Below the pieces are notes generated by a model. It was given only the letters and a program-made list of their open reading frames with translations, did not search any database and was not told the origin of the DNA. Positions 18,417-25,890 of a DNA stretch of 50,298 bases are shown piece after piece. Position numbers and translations under genes: made by a program. Positions within the stretch are counted from its first letter, which is position 1; each line of letters begins with the position of its first letter. Source of the DNA: DASZHJ01 sp035581425 (GTDB lineage Bacteria > Pseudomonadota > Alphaproteobacteria > ATCC43930 > CGMCC-115725); contig DATJVP010000100.1 of NCBI GenBank assembly GCA_035581425.1, positions 1 through 50,298 on the forward strand. Direction: 5' to 3'.

Positions 18417-20795
18417 ATGCTCGCCGCACAGTCGTCCGAGAAGCGCGTCCGCGGCCATCGGGCAACGTCGCTTCTGAGCGTGATCCTCGCTCTGGCTCTC
18501 AGCCTTCCGGTTGCCGCGATTGCGCAGGCGCCACCGCCTCCGGGAACCGATCAGCCGTCGATGCAGGATCAGCAGCAAGACCCGCCGGCGCGGGTCGGGC
18601 GGCTCAGCTATCTCTCGGGCACGGTCTCGTTCCGGACCCTCGACGACGATCAGTGGGAGGCGGCCGTCGTCAATTACCCCGTGACGGGCGGCCTCGGCTT
18701 CTGGACCGAGCCCAGCGCGCGGGCGACGCTGCAGCTCGGCCACGGCGCCGTCCGCATGGAGAGCTCGACCGAGGTCGATGTGCAGCAATTCGACGATCAG
18801 GTGATCCAGATCGGCGTGCCCCAGGGCTCGATCAATTTCCGCCTGCACTCGATCGATCCCGGCGAGACATACTTGATCGTCGCGCCTACGGGTACCGTCC
18901 AGCTCGACCGTCCCGGGCGCTACAACCTCACGGTCGCCGCCGATGGCAGCCCGGCACGACTCTCCGTGCTCGAGGGCTCCGCCGAGATCGTTGGCGATGC
19001 CGGCAACATTATCGTGAACGCCGGCGAAGTCGGCCTCGTCACGCCGACGCCCACCTCTCCGACCCCCGCCGCTGCGCGCCCGCAGCCGATCGACAGCTTC
19101 AGCGATCAGCAGGAAGCCGCGATGGGGCAGGTACCGAATTACGTCTCGCCGAACATTCCGGGCATACAGGATGTTGCCGCCACGGGCGATTGGGGAAACA
19201 CGCCCGATTATGGCCAGGTCTGGTATCCGCCGGTGCAGGCGGGCTGGGCGCCCTATCGCTATGGTCATTGGGCTTTCGTGGCGCCCTGGGGCTGGACCTG
19301 GATCGACGATGCGCCCTGGGGCTTTGCGCCGTTCCACTATGGACGCTGGGTCCTGATCGGGCCGCGTTGGGCCTGGGTTCCCGGGGCGGTCGTGCCGCAG
19401 CCCGTCTATGCGCCGGCGCTGGTCGCCTTCGTCGGTGGTGCTGCGCTCGCGGTCAATTTCGGCGTTGGGCCCGTCGTCGGCTGGATCCCACTCGGGCCGC
19501 GTGAGGTCTACGTTCCACCCTATGGCAGCAGCATCAACTATATCCGCAACGTGAACGTCACCAACGTCACGAACGTGACCGTGATCAACAACACCACCAT
19601 CAACAACTACCGCTCCCAAGGCGCGGACCGCTACGCAAATGCCGGCGGTGCCACGGTGGTGCGCAGCAACGCCATGACGGGTTCTGCGCCGATCCGGAGT
19701 TCGAGCATCAACGTCGATCCCTCGCGCTTCCGCGGGGTCAACACCGCCTCGGGCGCGCCTGTGCGGCCCAATCTCGGGACGGCCGGCGTCTCGCGCAACA
19801 TCGTCGAGGCCGCCGGCGGCAATGCCTCCACGGGCAGTTCGAACCGGATTCATGCGCCGGGACCGAAGGGCGGTACCAAGGTCTATACGCCGACTTCCGC
19901 GAGCTCCAAGACGACCGGCGCCGGCGGGTTCAAGACCTTCACTCCGCCCGGCGGCGTCAAATCATTCGTTCCCGCCGCGGGTGCCGGCGCAGGTGCGGGT
20001 GCTGGCGCAAGAACCGGTAGCCAGGGAAATGGTCCCGCCGGCGCACGCACCTACAATCCCCGCGGCAATGGCACCGGAACCGGCAGCGCCACCGGTGCCA
20101 CCGGCAATCCCAAAACCTCCGGCGGGCAAGGCAAAGGCAGCGGGACCGGGAGCACCTCGCAATCGACGGGCACTGGTGGCAGCAAGACCTTCGCGCCGCA
20201 GGGAAGCAGCGGCTCCGGCTCGACAGGTACCGCAACAGGCAATCAAAAGACCTTCGGCGGGCAGACCGGGAACAGCGGGAGTGGGAGCCCCCCGAAATCC
20301 GCGGGCTCAACCAACCGGAAGACCATCACGCCACAAGGAACCGGCGGCGGGACGGGCGGTGCCTCCGGATCGACCGGCGCAGCGACCGGAAACCCCAAGA
20401 CCTACGGTAGCCAAAGCGGCAGCGGATCCGGCGGCAACCCGAAATCCATGGGTTCCAACAATCGCAAGACCATTACGCCGCCGGGGAGCGGCACCGGCAC
20501 GAGCGGCAGCTCGGGATCGTCGGGTGCTGCAGGCGGAAACGGCAAGACCTACGGCTCGCAAGGTGGCAACGGAACCTCCACCGGCTCGAAGTCGACCGGA
20601 GTCGGAAGCAACCGGACAAATAGCCCGCAGGGCAGCGGCAATCCCAACGGCAACAAGTCCGGCGGGACCGGAACCGGGACCGGCAAGACGAATACACAAT
20701 CCGGGAGCGGCGGTTCCAACTCCGGCAACAGCAAGAGCGGCTCGCCGCCGCCCTGCAACCCGCCGCAGCACATCGTCAACGGAAAGTGCGTGTGA
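18417..20795 (+). CDS. Secreted FecR/DUF6600 protein with Gly/Ser/Thr-rich tail (paralog 2)
   Basis: A 792-residue paralog of the preceding gene, starting at ATG 18417. A signal peptide (hydrophobic 17-36, ending AIAQA) leads to a FecR-like domain (about 60-210, VGRLSYLSGTVSFRT) and a DUF6600 core (about 268-375, with WTWIDDAPWGFAPFHYGRW and RWAWVPG). An N-V-T-N run follows at about 378-398. Unlike paralog 1, the tail from about 480 is Gly/Ser/Thr/Asn-rich with Lys, using units such as NRKTITP and KTYGSQ. It nevertheless ends CNPPQHIVNGKCV, almost the same C-terminus. The pair looks like a tandem duplication whose tails diverged or were exchanged. Function is unknown. Confidence 0.8.
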   Translation: MLAAQSSEKRVRGHRATSLLSVILALALSLPVAAIAQAPPPPGTDQPSMQDQQQDPPARVGRLSYLSGTVSFRTLDDDQWEAAVVNYPVTGGLGFWTEPSARATLQLGHGAVRMESSTEVDVQQFDDQVIQIGVPQGSINFRLHSIDPGETYLIVAPTGTVQLDRPGRYNLTVAADGSPARLSVLEGSAEIVGDAGNIIVNAGEVGLVTPTPTSPTPAAARPQPIDSFSDQQEAAMGQVPNYVSPNIPGIQDVAATGDWGNTPDYGQVWYPPVQAGWAPYRYGHWAFVAPWGWTWIDDAPWGFAPFHYGRWVLIGPRWAWVPGAVVPQPVYAPALVAFVGGAALAVNFGVGPVVGWIPLGPREVYVPPYGSSINYIRNVNVTNVTNVTVINNTTINNYRSQGADRYANAGGATVVRSNAMTGSAPIRSSSINVDPSRFRGVNTASGAPVRPNLGTAGVSRNIVEAAGGNASTGSSNRIHAPGPKGGTKVYTPTSASSKTTGAGGFKTFTPPGGVKSFVPAAGAGAGAGAGARTGSQGNGPAGARTYNPRGNGTGTGSATGATGNPKTSGGQGKGSGTGSTSQSTGTGGSKTFAPQGSSGSGSTGTATGNQKTFGGQTGNSGSGSPPKSAGSTNRKTITPQGTGGGTGGASGSTGAATGNPKTYGSQSGSGSGGNPKSMGSNNRKTITPPGSGTGTSGSSGSSGAAGGNGKTYGSQGGNGTSTGSKSTGVGSNRTNSPQGSGNPNGNKSGGTGTGTGKTNTQSGSGGSNSGNSKSGSPPPCNPPQHIVNGKCV
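19856..20745 (+). repeat. Low-complexity Gly/Ser/Thr/Lys-coding repeat tract
   Basis: About 0.9 kb of degenerate repeats in paralog 2, encoding units such as NRKTITP, GNPKTYGSQ and GSGTG. It lies in the same position as the Pro/Thr/Arg tract of paralog 1 but has unrelated composition. Confidence 0.8.
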
Positions 20796-20801
20796 TCGCC
20801 A

Positions 20802-20834
20802 AGCGCGAGAGCGAAAGGCGATTTCGCTCGCGCT
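20802..20834 (+). terminator. Hairpin between paralog 2 and lemA
   Basis: Left arm 20802-20816 (AGCGCGAGAGCGAAA) pairs with right arm 20822-20834 (TTTCGCTCGCGCT) with a two-base bulge and a 5-base loop. No T-run follows. It could attenuate read-through into lemA. Confidence 0.55.
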
Positions 20835-20880
20835 GGGCCGGCGGTATCATCAGCCCTATTCCTTCCGGTGCGGGGAGCCG

Positions 20881-21450
20881 ATGAGCACGATCTGGTACGT
20901 GGTGATCGCCGTCGTAGCGATCCTGATCATCTTCATGGTGATCTACAACCGGCTGGTGGCGCTGCGGCAGGCCTATAAGAACGCCTACGCCGACATCGAT
21001 GTGCAGCTCAAGCAGCGCCATGATCTCGTGCCGAACCTCGTCGAGACCGTGAAAGGCTACGCCGCGCACGAGAGCAGCGTTTTCGAGAAAGTGACGGAGG
21101 CGCGGGCTTCTGCGATGCGCGCCAGCTCGGTCGCGGATCGAGGCCGCGCCGAGGGTGCGCTCAGCGCCGCGCTCGGGCAACTCTTCGCCGTCGCGGAAAG
21201 CTATCCGCAGCTCAAGGCCAATGAGAATTTCCGCCAGCTCCAGTCGGAGCTCGGGGAGCTCGAGAACAAGATTGCGGCCGCGCGGCGCTTCTTCAACAAC
21301 TCCGTCGCGGAATACAACACGCATATCGAGCAGTTCCCGGCCGTGCTCCTCTCGGGACTGCTCGGCTTCGGGCACGCCGAGATGTTCGCGCTCGATGAAG
21401 GCGAGAAAGCCGCGGCGAGCGTCCCGCCCAAGGTCTCCTTCGGCGGCTAG
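20881..21450 (+). CDS. lemA: LemA family protein
   Basis: A 189-residue protein with a short N-terminal outside part, one membrane helix (about 4-24) and a long helical domain. It contains the LemA marks YNRLVALRQAYKNAYADIDV and QLKQRHDLVPNLVETVKGY, and ends NNSVAEYNTHIEQFPA. The frame stays open far upstream through the paralog 2 gene, but ATG 20881 is fixed by GGGGAG just before it and by the family-typical start. LemA proteins are helical-bundle membrane proteins of unclear function, often paired with an M48 protease, as here, where the next ATG is three bases after the stop. Confidence 0.93.
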   Translation: MSTIWYVVIAVVAILIIFMVIYNRLVALRQAYKNAYADIDVQLKQRHDLVPNLVETVKGYAAHESSVFEKVTEARASAMRASSVADRGRAEGALSAALGQLFAVAESYPQLKANENFRQLQSELGELENKIAAARRFFNNSVAEYNTHIEQFPAVLLSGLLGFGHAEMFALDEGEKAAASVPPKVSFGG

Positions 21451-21453
21451 CCC

Positions 21454-22509
21454 ATGGCCGCGGTTCTTGGCCTTTCCACCTACAAGTGGAACAACAATCT
21501 GAAGTCGGTGCTGCTGCTGGCGGCGTTTCCGCTTCTGCTGCTGTTCCTGCTGGCAGCCATGCTCTACGCCTTCGCCTGGGGCATGCTGACGAATTACGGC
21601 GGGAACGTCGATCTCTATACATTCGAGAGCTGGGGTCTCGTCTCGATCACGGGGTCGCACAGCCCCTTCGATTTCACGCTCGCCGCGATCTACACCTACT
21701 GGCCCTTCGTCGTGGGGGCGGCGGTGGTGTGGATGCTCATCGCCTACGGCTTCAACGACATGATGATCCGCGCGGCGACCGGCGCCGAGGAGGTGACGCG
21801 TGCGGAAGCGCCGCGGCTCTACAAAATCATCGAGCCGCTCTGCATCTCCCGCGGCCTCGCAGTGCCGCGCCTCTTCATCATCGACACGGACGCGATGAAC
21901 GCCTATGCGAGCGGGATCGACAAGCGCACCTACTCGATCACGGTGACGCGGGCGCTCCTCGACCGGCTCGACGATCGCGAGCTCGAGGCCGTGCTGGGAC
22001 ACGAGCTCACGCACATCCTCGACCGCGACGTCCGCCTGCTGCTGGTGACGATCGTCTTCGTGGGAATGATCTCCTTCCTCGCGCAAATGCTCTGGCGGAG
22101 CCTTCGGGTTGCGTCATTCCGTCGCCAGCGCGGCAATGCCGGGCTCGTCATTCTCGCTGCGGCTGTCATCGCGGGCATCGGCTACATGCTGGCGCTGGTG
22201 CTGCGCTTCGCGATCTCGCGCCGGCGCGAGTATCTTGCCGATGCGGGCTCCGTCGAGCTCACCAAGAACCCGGAAGCGCTGATCTCCGCGCTGCGCAAGA
22301 TCTCCGAGAACGCCAACGTCCCGCATGTGCCGGCGGAAGTGCGGCAGATGTTCATCGAGAACCCGCTCTCGAGCTCTAACTTCTCCAATCTCTTCGCGAC
22401 TCATCCGCCGATCGAGGATCGCATCCGCGTGCTGGAGCAGCTTGAGGGCGCGCCCTTGCGCAGGAACCATAGCGAAGGCAGCGTCCCCAGCGCAGGCAAT
22501 CCCAACTGA
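21454..22509 (+). CDS. HtpX-like M48 family membrane metalloprotease
   Basis: A 351-residue protein with two N-terminal membrane segments (about 10-40 and 80-105). The zinc motif is H183-E184-L-T-H187 in LGHELTHILDRD, two further hydrophobic stretches follow, and a third zinc ligand, Glu259, lies in RREYLADAG. The C-terminus has FATHPPIEDRI, typical of HtpX. It should cleave membrane or envelope proteins from the cytoplasmic side. It is translationally adjacent to lemA (three bases apart), and its substrate might include LemA or the secreted paralogs upstream; that last point is inference. Confidence 0.9.
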   Translation: MAAVLGLSTYKWNNNLKSVLLLAAFPLLLLFLLAAMLYAFAWGMLTNYGGNVDLYTFESWGLVSITGSHSPFDFTLAAIYTYWPFVVGAAVVWMLIAYGFNDMMIRAATGAEEVTRAEAPRLYKIIEPLCISRGLAVPRLFIIDTDAMNAYASGIDKRTYSITVTRALLDRLDDRELEAVLGHELTHILDRDVRLLLVTIVFVGMISFLAQMLWRSLRVASFRRQRGNAGLVILAAAVIAGIGYMLALVLRFAISRRREYLADAGSVELTKNPEALISALRKISENANVPHVPAEVRQMFIENPLSSSNFSNLFATHPPIEDRIRVLEQLEGAPLRRNHSEGSVPSAGNPN

Positions 22510-22563
22510 GCGCGCTACCGAGATAGTTTCTATTTCAATCAACGCCTCGTGACTGCGCGGCTA

Positions 22564-22604
22564 CGACGTCTGCTGCCACGATGCCACTCGGCAGCACATC
22601 GTCG
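22564..22604 (+). promoter_or_regulatory. Hairpin next to the ribosome binding site of the small membrane protein
   Basis: An outer arm CGACG (22564-22568) pairs with CGTCG (22600-22604), and an inner arm TGCTGCC (22571-22577) pairs with GGCAGCA (22590-22596). The GGAGGGG ribosome binding region starts at the end of this structure. It could tune translation. Confidence 0.4.
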
Positions 22605-22617
22605 GAGGGGCGGAGAG

Positions 22618-22848
22618 ATGGCGGAAGCAGCTAACGACAAGCGCAAGGTGGCTCCTCAAGTCGCCATTATGCGCGGGCTGACGGCCGGCGCGATCGTTGG
22701 AGGCGCGCTCTATGCCGGGAGCACCGTGATCGGCTCGGGCCTGTCTCCAGGCTGGGAGGATCTCCTGCAGGGCGTTTCTGGTTTTGTCGGCATGATTGTG
22801 GCCTTCGTCGTCATGCGCCGATGCTTCGACAGAGCGGGAACGACCTAG
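22618..22848 (+). CDS. Small two-helix membrane protein, unknown
   Basis: A 76-residue protein starting MAEAANDKRKVAPQVA. The start is chosen at ATG 22618 because GGAGGGGCGGAGAG lies directly upstream; an earlier in-frame start at 22549 lacks such a site. Two hydrophobic segments (about 23-40 and 53-68) are separated by a short polar loop with GWEDLLQG. I do not recognise the family. It follows the M48 protease by 108 bases on the same strand, and its 3' end overlaps the converging CoA-transferase gene by four bases. Confidence 0.65.
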   Translation: MAEAANDKRKVAPQVAIMRGLTAGAIVGGALYAGSTVIGSGLSPGWEDLLQGVSGFVGMIVAFVVMRRCFDRAGTT

Positions 22849-24002
22849 CCCTCGAGCCCGAGCTCGCGCAGCAGCTTCGCGCGGTCCGCATCGAGGGCAG
22901 GGGCGGGAGAGCGCGTGGGCGGATCGGCGAAGGTCGAGAGTTTTAGCGGATTGCCCGCGAGCTCGAGCGTGCCCGCCTTCGGGTCTTCGACGGAGATCAG
23001 CATGTTCCGCGCCTCGACCTGGGGATGGGCGAGCGCCTGGGCAACATTGTTGATGGGACCGCAGGGCACGCCGGCCTTCTCGATGATCGCGATCCATTCG
23101 GCGGTGGGACGCTTCCGTAGTTCATTCTCGATCTCGGCCTTGAGTCGACCCTGATTGCGGTTGCGGAGGTCGTTGCTCGTGTAATCGGGGTTTTCTGCGA
23201 GATCGGAACGGTCGAGCGCTGCGCAAAGTTTCTGGTAGAGCCCGTCGTTCCCGGCGGCGACGATGATGTAGCCGTCGGCGGTCGCCATCGCCTCGAAGGG
23301 CGTAATCGAGGGATGGCGTGCACCCAGCGGTCCCGGGACCTCGCCGCTCACGGTGTAGCGCATGACCGCGTTCTCCAGGAGCGCGAGCTGGCAGTCGAAC
23401 ATCGCGATGTCGACCTTGCTCGCCTCGCCGCTGCGCTCGCGATGGAGGAGCGCGGCGTGAACGGCGACGGCCGTGTAAAGGCCGGCGCCGATGTCCCCGA
23501 TGGACATGCCGATGCGCACCGGCGGCTGGCCGGGATGGCCCGTGATGCTCATGATGCCGCCGAGGCCCTGCACCACCATGTCGTAGGCGGGATAGCTCGA
23601 GAAGGGACCGGTGTGCCCGAAGCCCGAGGCCGAGGCGTAGATGAGGCGAGGATAGCGGGGATGCAGCGTCTCCCAGCCATAGCCGAGCTTCTCCATCGTC
23701 CCGGGGCGGAAGTTCTCGACGATCACGTCGGCCTTGCCGAGAAGCGCCTCGAAGATGCGCTTGTCTCCGGGCGCCTTGAGATCGAGCGCGATCGATTCCT
23801 TGCCGCGATTGACCGAGGCGAAATATGTGGAGACGCCGTTCTTGAACGGCCCGTATTCGCGTGCGTCGTCCCCCTTGCCAGGCGGCTCGACCTTGATGAC
23901 GCGGGCGCCGAGCTCCGCCATCAGCAGCGTGCAATAAGGGCCCGCGAGGATGCGCGAGAGATCGACGACGGTGATGCCGGAGAGGGGGCCCGATGCGGCC
24001 AT
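22845..24002 (-). CDS. CaiB/BaiF family (class III) CoA transferase
   Basis: A 385-residue family III CoA transferase, which moves CoA between acyl-CoA donors and carboxylic acids through an enzyme-bound anhydride. Typical text: GITVVDLSRILAGPYCTLLM at the N-terminus, ADVIVENFRPGTMEKLG, the catalytic Asp141 in SYPAYDMVVQ, then GIMSITG. The C-terminal AGVPCGPINNVAQAL is also characteristic. The substrate is unknown. ATG at 24002 is the start. There is no linked acyl-CoA pathway gene next to it. Confidence 0.93.
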   Translation of the reverse strand: MAASGPLSGITVVDLSRILAGPYCTLLMAELGARVIKVEPPGKGDDAREYGPFKNGVSTYFASVNRGKESIALDLKAPGDKRIFEALLGKADVIVENFRPGTMEKLGYGWETLHPRYPRLIYASASGFGHTGPFSSYPAYDMVVQGLGGIMSITGHPGQPPVRIGMSIGDIGAGLYTAVAVHAALLHRERSGEASKVDIAMFDCQLALLENAVMRYTVSGEVPGPLGARHPSITPFEAMATADGYIIVAAGNDGLYQKLCAALDRSDLAENPDYTSNDLRNRNQGRLKAEIENELRKRPTAEWIAIIEKAGVPCGPINNVAQALAHPQVEARNMLISVEDPKAGTLELAGNPLKLSTFADPPTRSPAPALDADRAKLLRELGLEG

Positions 24003-24131
24003 GAGTGAACCTCGGGAAAGCGCGATGTCCGGGTAGTCCTACCGCAGCCGAGCGCGCGGGGGCAATCATCGGCCTTGATCGTCGGGCCCGTTCGCGTGAA
24101 GGTGCGGCCGGACGCACGGGAGCTTTCGATC

Positions 24132-24980
24132 ATGTCGATGTTGAGCCAGAGCCTGATGTGCCTCGATCCCAGTGGCTTCCACCGTCTCGCCTATACCGAA
24201 TGGGCGGGGCCGGCGGGGGCGCGGACGGTGATCTGCGCGCATGGGCTCACCCGTAACGGCCGAGATTTCGATGTGCTCGCGGAAGCCCTGTCACGGGATT
24301 TCCGGGTTGTCTGTCCCGACATGGCCGGGCGCGGACAGAGCGATTGGCTCGATCCGCCCGGCGTCTACGCCTTCCCGCTCTACCTCAACGACGTGGCGCA
24401 GCTCATCGCGCGCCTCGGCGTTGATGAAGTGCTCTGGGTCGGCACCTCCATGGGCGGCCTCATCGGAATGTTCCTCGCGGCAATGCCGCGCACGCCGATC
24501 AAGCGCCTCCTCATGAACGACATCGGCCCCGTAATGGCGAAGGAAGGGATCGAGCGCATCGCGACCTATGCCGGAAGGGATCCGAGCTTTCCCGACCTCG
24601 CGGCGCTCGAGGCCTATCTGCGCGAGGTCGCCGCGAGCTTCGGCGCGCTGAGCGCGGGACAATGGCGCCACATGGCCGTGCACAGCGCGCGCAAACGACC
24701 GGACGGCACGCTCGGCCTGCACTACGACCCCCGCATCGCCGAGCCGCTCAAAGTAGGGAAGTTCGGCGATAGCAATTTCTGGCCGCAATGGGACCGCATC
24801 ACCTGCCCAACGATGACTTTCCGCGGCGCAGAATCGGACCTCCTGCGCGCGGCTGACGCGCGCGCCATGACGCAGCGGGGACCGCGCTCGGGCCTCATCG
24901 AGTTCGCGGGCGTGGGTCATGCGCCGGCCTTGATGTCCGGGGATCAGATCGCGGCCGTGCAGGCGTTCCTGACGGGCTGA
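24132..24980 (+). CDS. Alpha/beta fold hydrolase
   Basis: A 282-residue hydrolase from the ATG at 24132; the frame extends to a TTG at 24075 without support. The oxyanion region is CAHGLTRNGRDFD, the nucleophile elbow is GTSMGG with Ser106, and a late GVGHAP gives the catalytic His. A general acid is likely in the region FRGAESDLL. Such enzymes hydrolyse esters, lactones or C-C bonds; the substrate cannot be told. The stop is one base before the GTG of the next gene, so the two are probably co-transcribed. Confidence 0.88.
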   Translation: MSMLSQSLMCLDPSGFHRLAYTEWAGPAGARTVICAHGLTRNGRDFDVLAEALSRDFRVVCPDMAGRGQSDWLDPPGVYAFPLYLNDVAQLIARLGVDEVLWVGTSMGGLIGMFLAAMPRTPIKRLLMNDIGPVMAKEGIERIATYAGRDPSFPDLAALEAYLREVAASFGALSAGQWRHMAVHSARKRPDGTLGLHYDPRIAEPLKVGKFGDSNFWPQWDRITCPTMTFRGAESDLLRAADARAMTQRGPRSGLIEFAGVGHAPALMSGDQIAAVQAFLTG

Positions 24981-24981
24981 G

Positions 24982-25890
24982 GTGTCGGAGCCTGCGGCAT
25001 TCACGGCCTACCTCGCGGCCGAGGGATACCTCGAGGAGCTGAGGACGGAATTGGGCGAGGTGAGTGCCGTCCATGGCCGTCTGCTGCTTTCGCCAGGACC
25101 GGCGCGGCCTGCGGCCTGGGCCGCCAATGTCTGGAACGATCCCCTGCAGTTTCGGATCGCATCGATCGGTGACGCCGCCAAGCGGCTGCGTGCGGTCCAA
25201 CGCAATTGGGCAGTTTATTCGCACGCCCACCATCGCCGCGCCGCGCTCATCGAGGAGCGGCTCCCGAAAGTCTCCGCGAAACCTCTGCGCTTCCCCGAAC
25301 CCGCGCCGATGGCGCCGCTCGGTTCCTGGACTCTCCTCGATGAGGAGACCGTTCTCGCGGCCGCGCGCTGCTCGAGCCCGTTTCCGAACGGCGAGGCCCG
25401 CTTCGTCGAAGACAAGGCGGCGCCGCCCAGCCGCGCCTACCTCAAGCTCTGGGAGGCGCTCACCCTCGCTGGCGAGCACCCAGCGCCGGGCTCGCTCTGC
25501 CTCGATCTCGGCAGCAGCCCCGGTGGTTGGAGTTGGGTTCTCGCGCGTCTCGGGGCCCGCGTCATCAGCGTCGACAAGGCGCCGCTCGACCCTCGGATCG
25601 CTGCGATGCCGGAAATAGAAATGCGGCGCGAGAGCGCCTTCGGTCTCGATCCCCGCAGGCTCGGCCCGGTCGATTGGCTCTTCTCGGACGTCGTCTGCTA
25701 CCCGCGGCGGCTCCTCGATCTCGTCGAGCGCTGGCTCACAGCCGGCACCTGCCGTCGCTTCGTCTGTACGCTCAAATTCCAGGGTGTCACCGACCACGAG
25801 ACCGCGCGGCGCTTCGCGGCGATACCGGGCTCACGCCTCATGCATCTCCATCACAACAAGCACGAGCTCACCTGGGTGAAGCTCACTTGA
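24982..25890 (+). CDS. FtsJ-type SAM-dependent rRNA methyltransferase, RlmM-like
   Basis: A 302-residue protein with a C-terminal Rossmann methyltransferase domain: SAM loop LDLGSSPGGWSWVL, a Lys in RAYLKLWEAL, an Asp in FSDVVCYP, a Lys in CTLKFQG and a Glu in KHELTWVKL. This is the K-D-K-E set of 2'-O-ribose methyltransferases. The arrangement resembles RlmM, which modifies C2498 of 23S rRNA, although the protein is shorter than the E. coli enzyme. The GTG start at 24982 follows the hydrolase stop by one base. The 3' end overlaps the converging sulfotransferase gene by eight bases. Confidence 0.8.
   Translation: MSEPAAFTAYLAAEGYLEELRTELGEVSAVHGRLLLSPGPARPAAWAANVWNDPLQFRIASIGDAAKRLRAVQRNWAVYSHAHHRRAALIEERLPKVSAKPLRFPEPAPMAPLGSWTLLDEETVLAAARCSSPFPNGEARFVEDKAAPPSRAYLKLWEALTLAGEHPAPGSLCLDLGSSPGGWSWVLARLGARVISVDKAPLDPRIAAMPEIEMRRESAFGLDPRRLGPVDWLFSDVVCYPRRLLDLVERWLTAGTCRRFVCTLKFQGVTDHETARRFAAIPGSRLMHLHHNKHELTWVKLT

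Noticed and set aside
15480..20795. Classical FecR sigma/anti-sigma signalling pair
   Set aside because: There is no ECF sigma factor or TonB receptor nearby, and the proteins carry a cleavable signal rather than a cytoplasmic anti-sigma part with a membrane helix.
19822..20880. N-terminal extension of LemA through the paralog 2 gene
   Set aside because: The frame is open only because of the repeat-rich Gly/Ser DNA; the LemA start at 20881 has a ribosome site and the family N-terminus.
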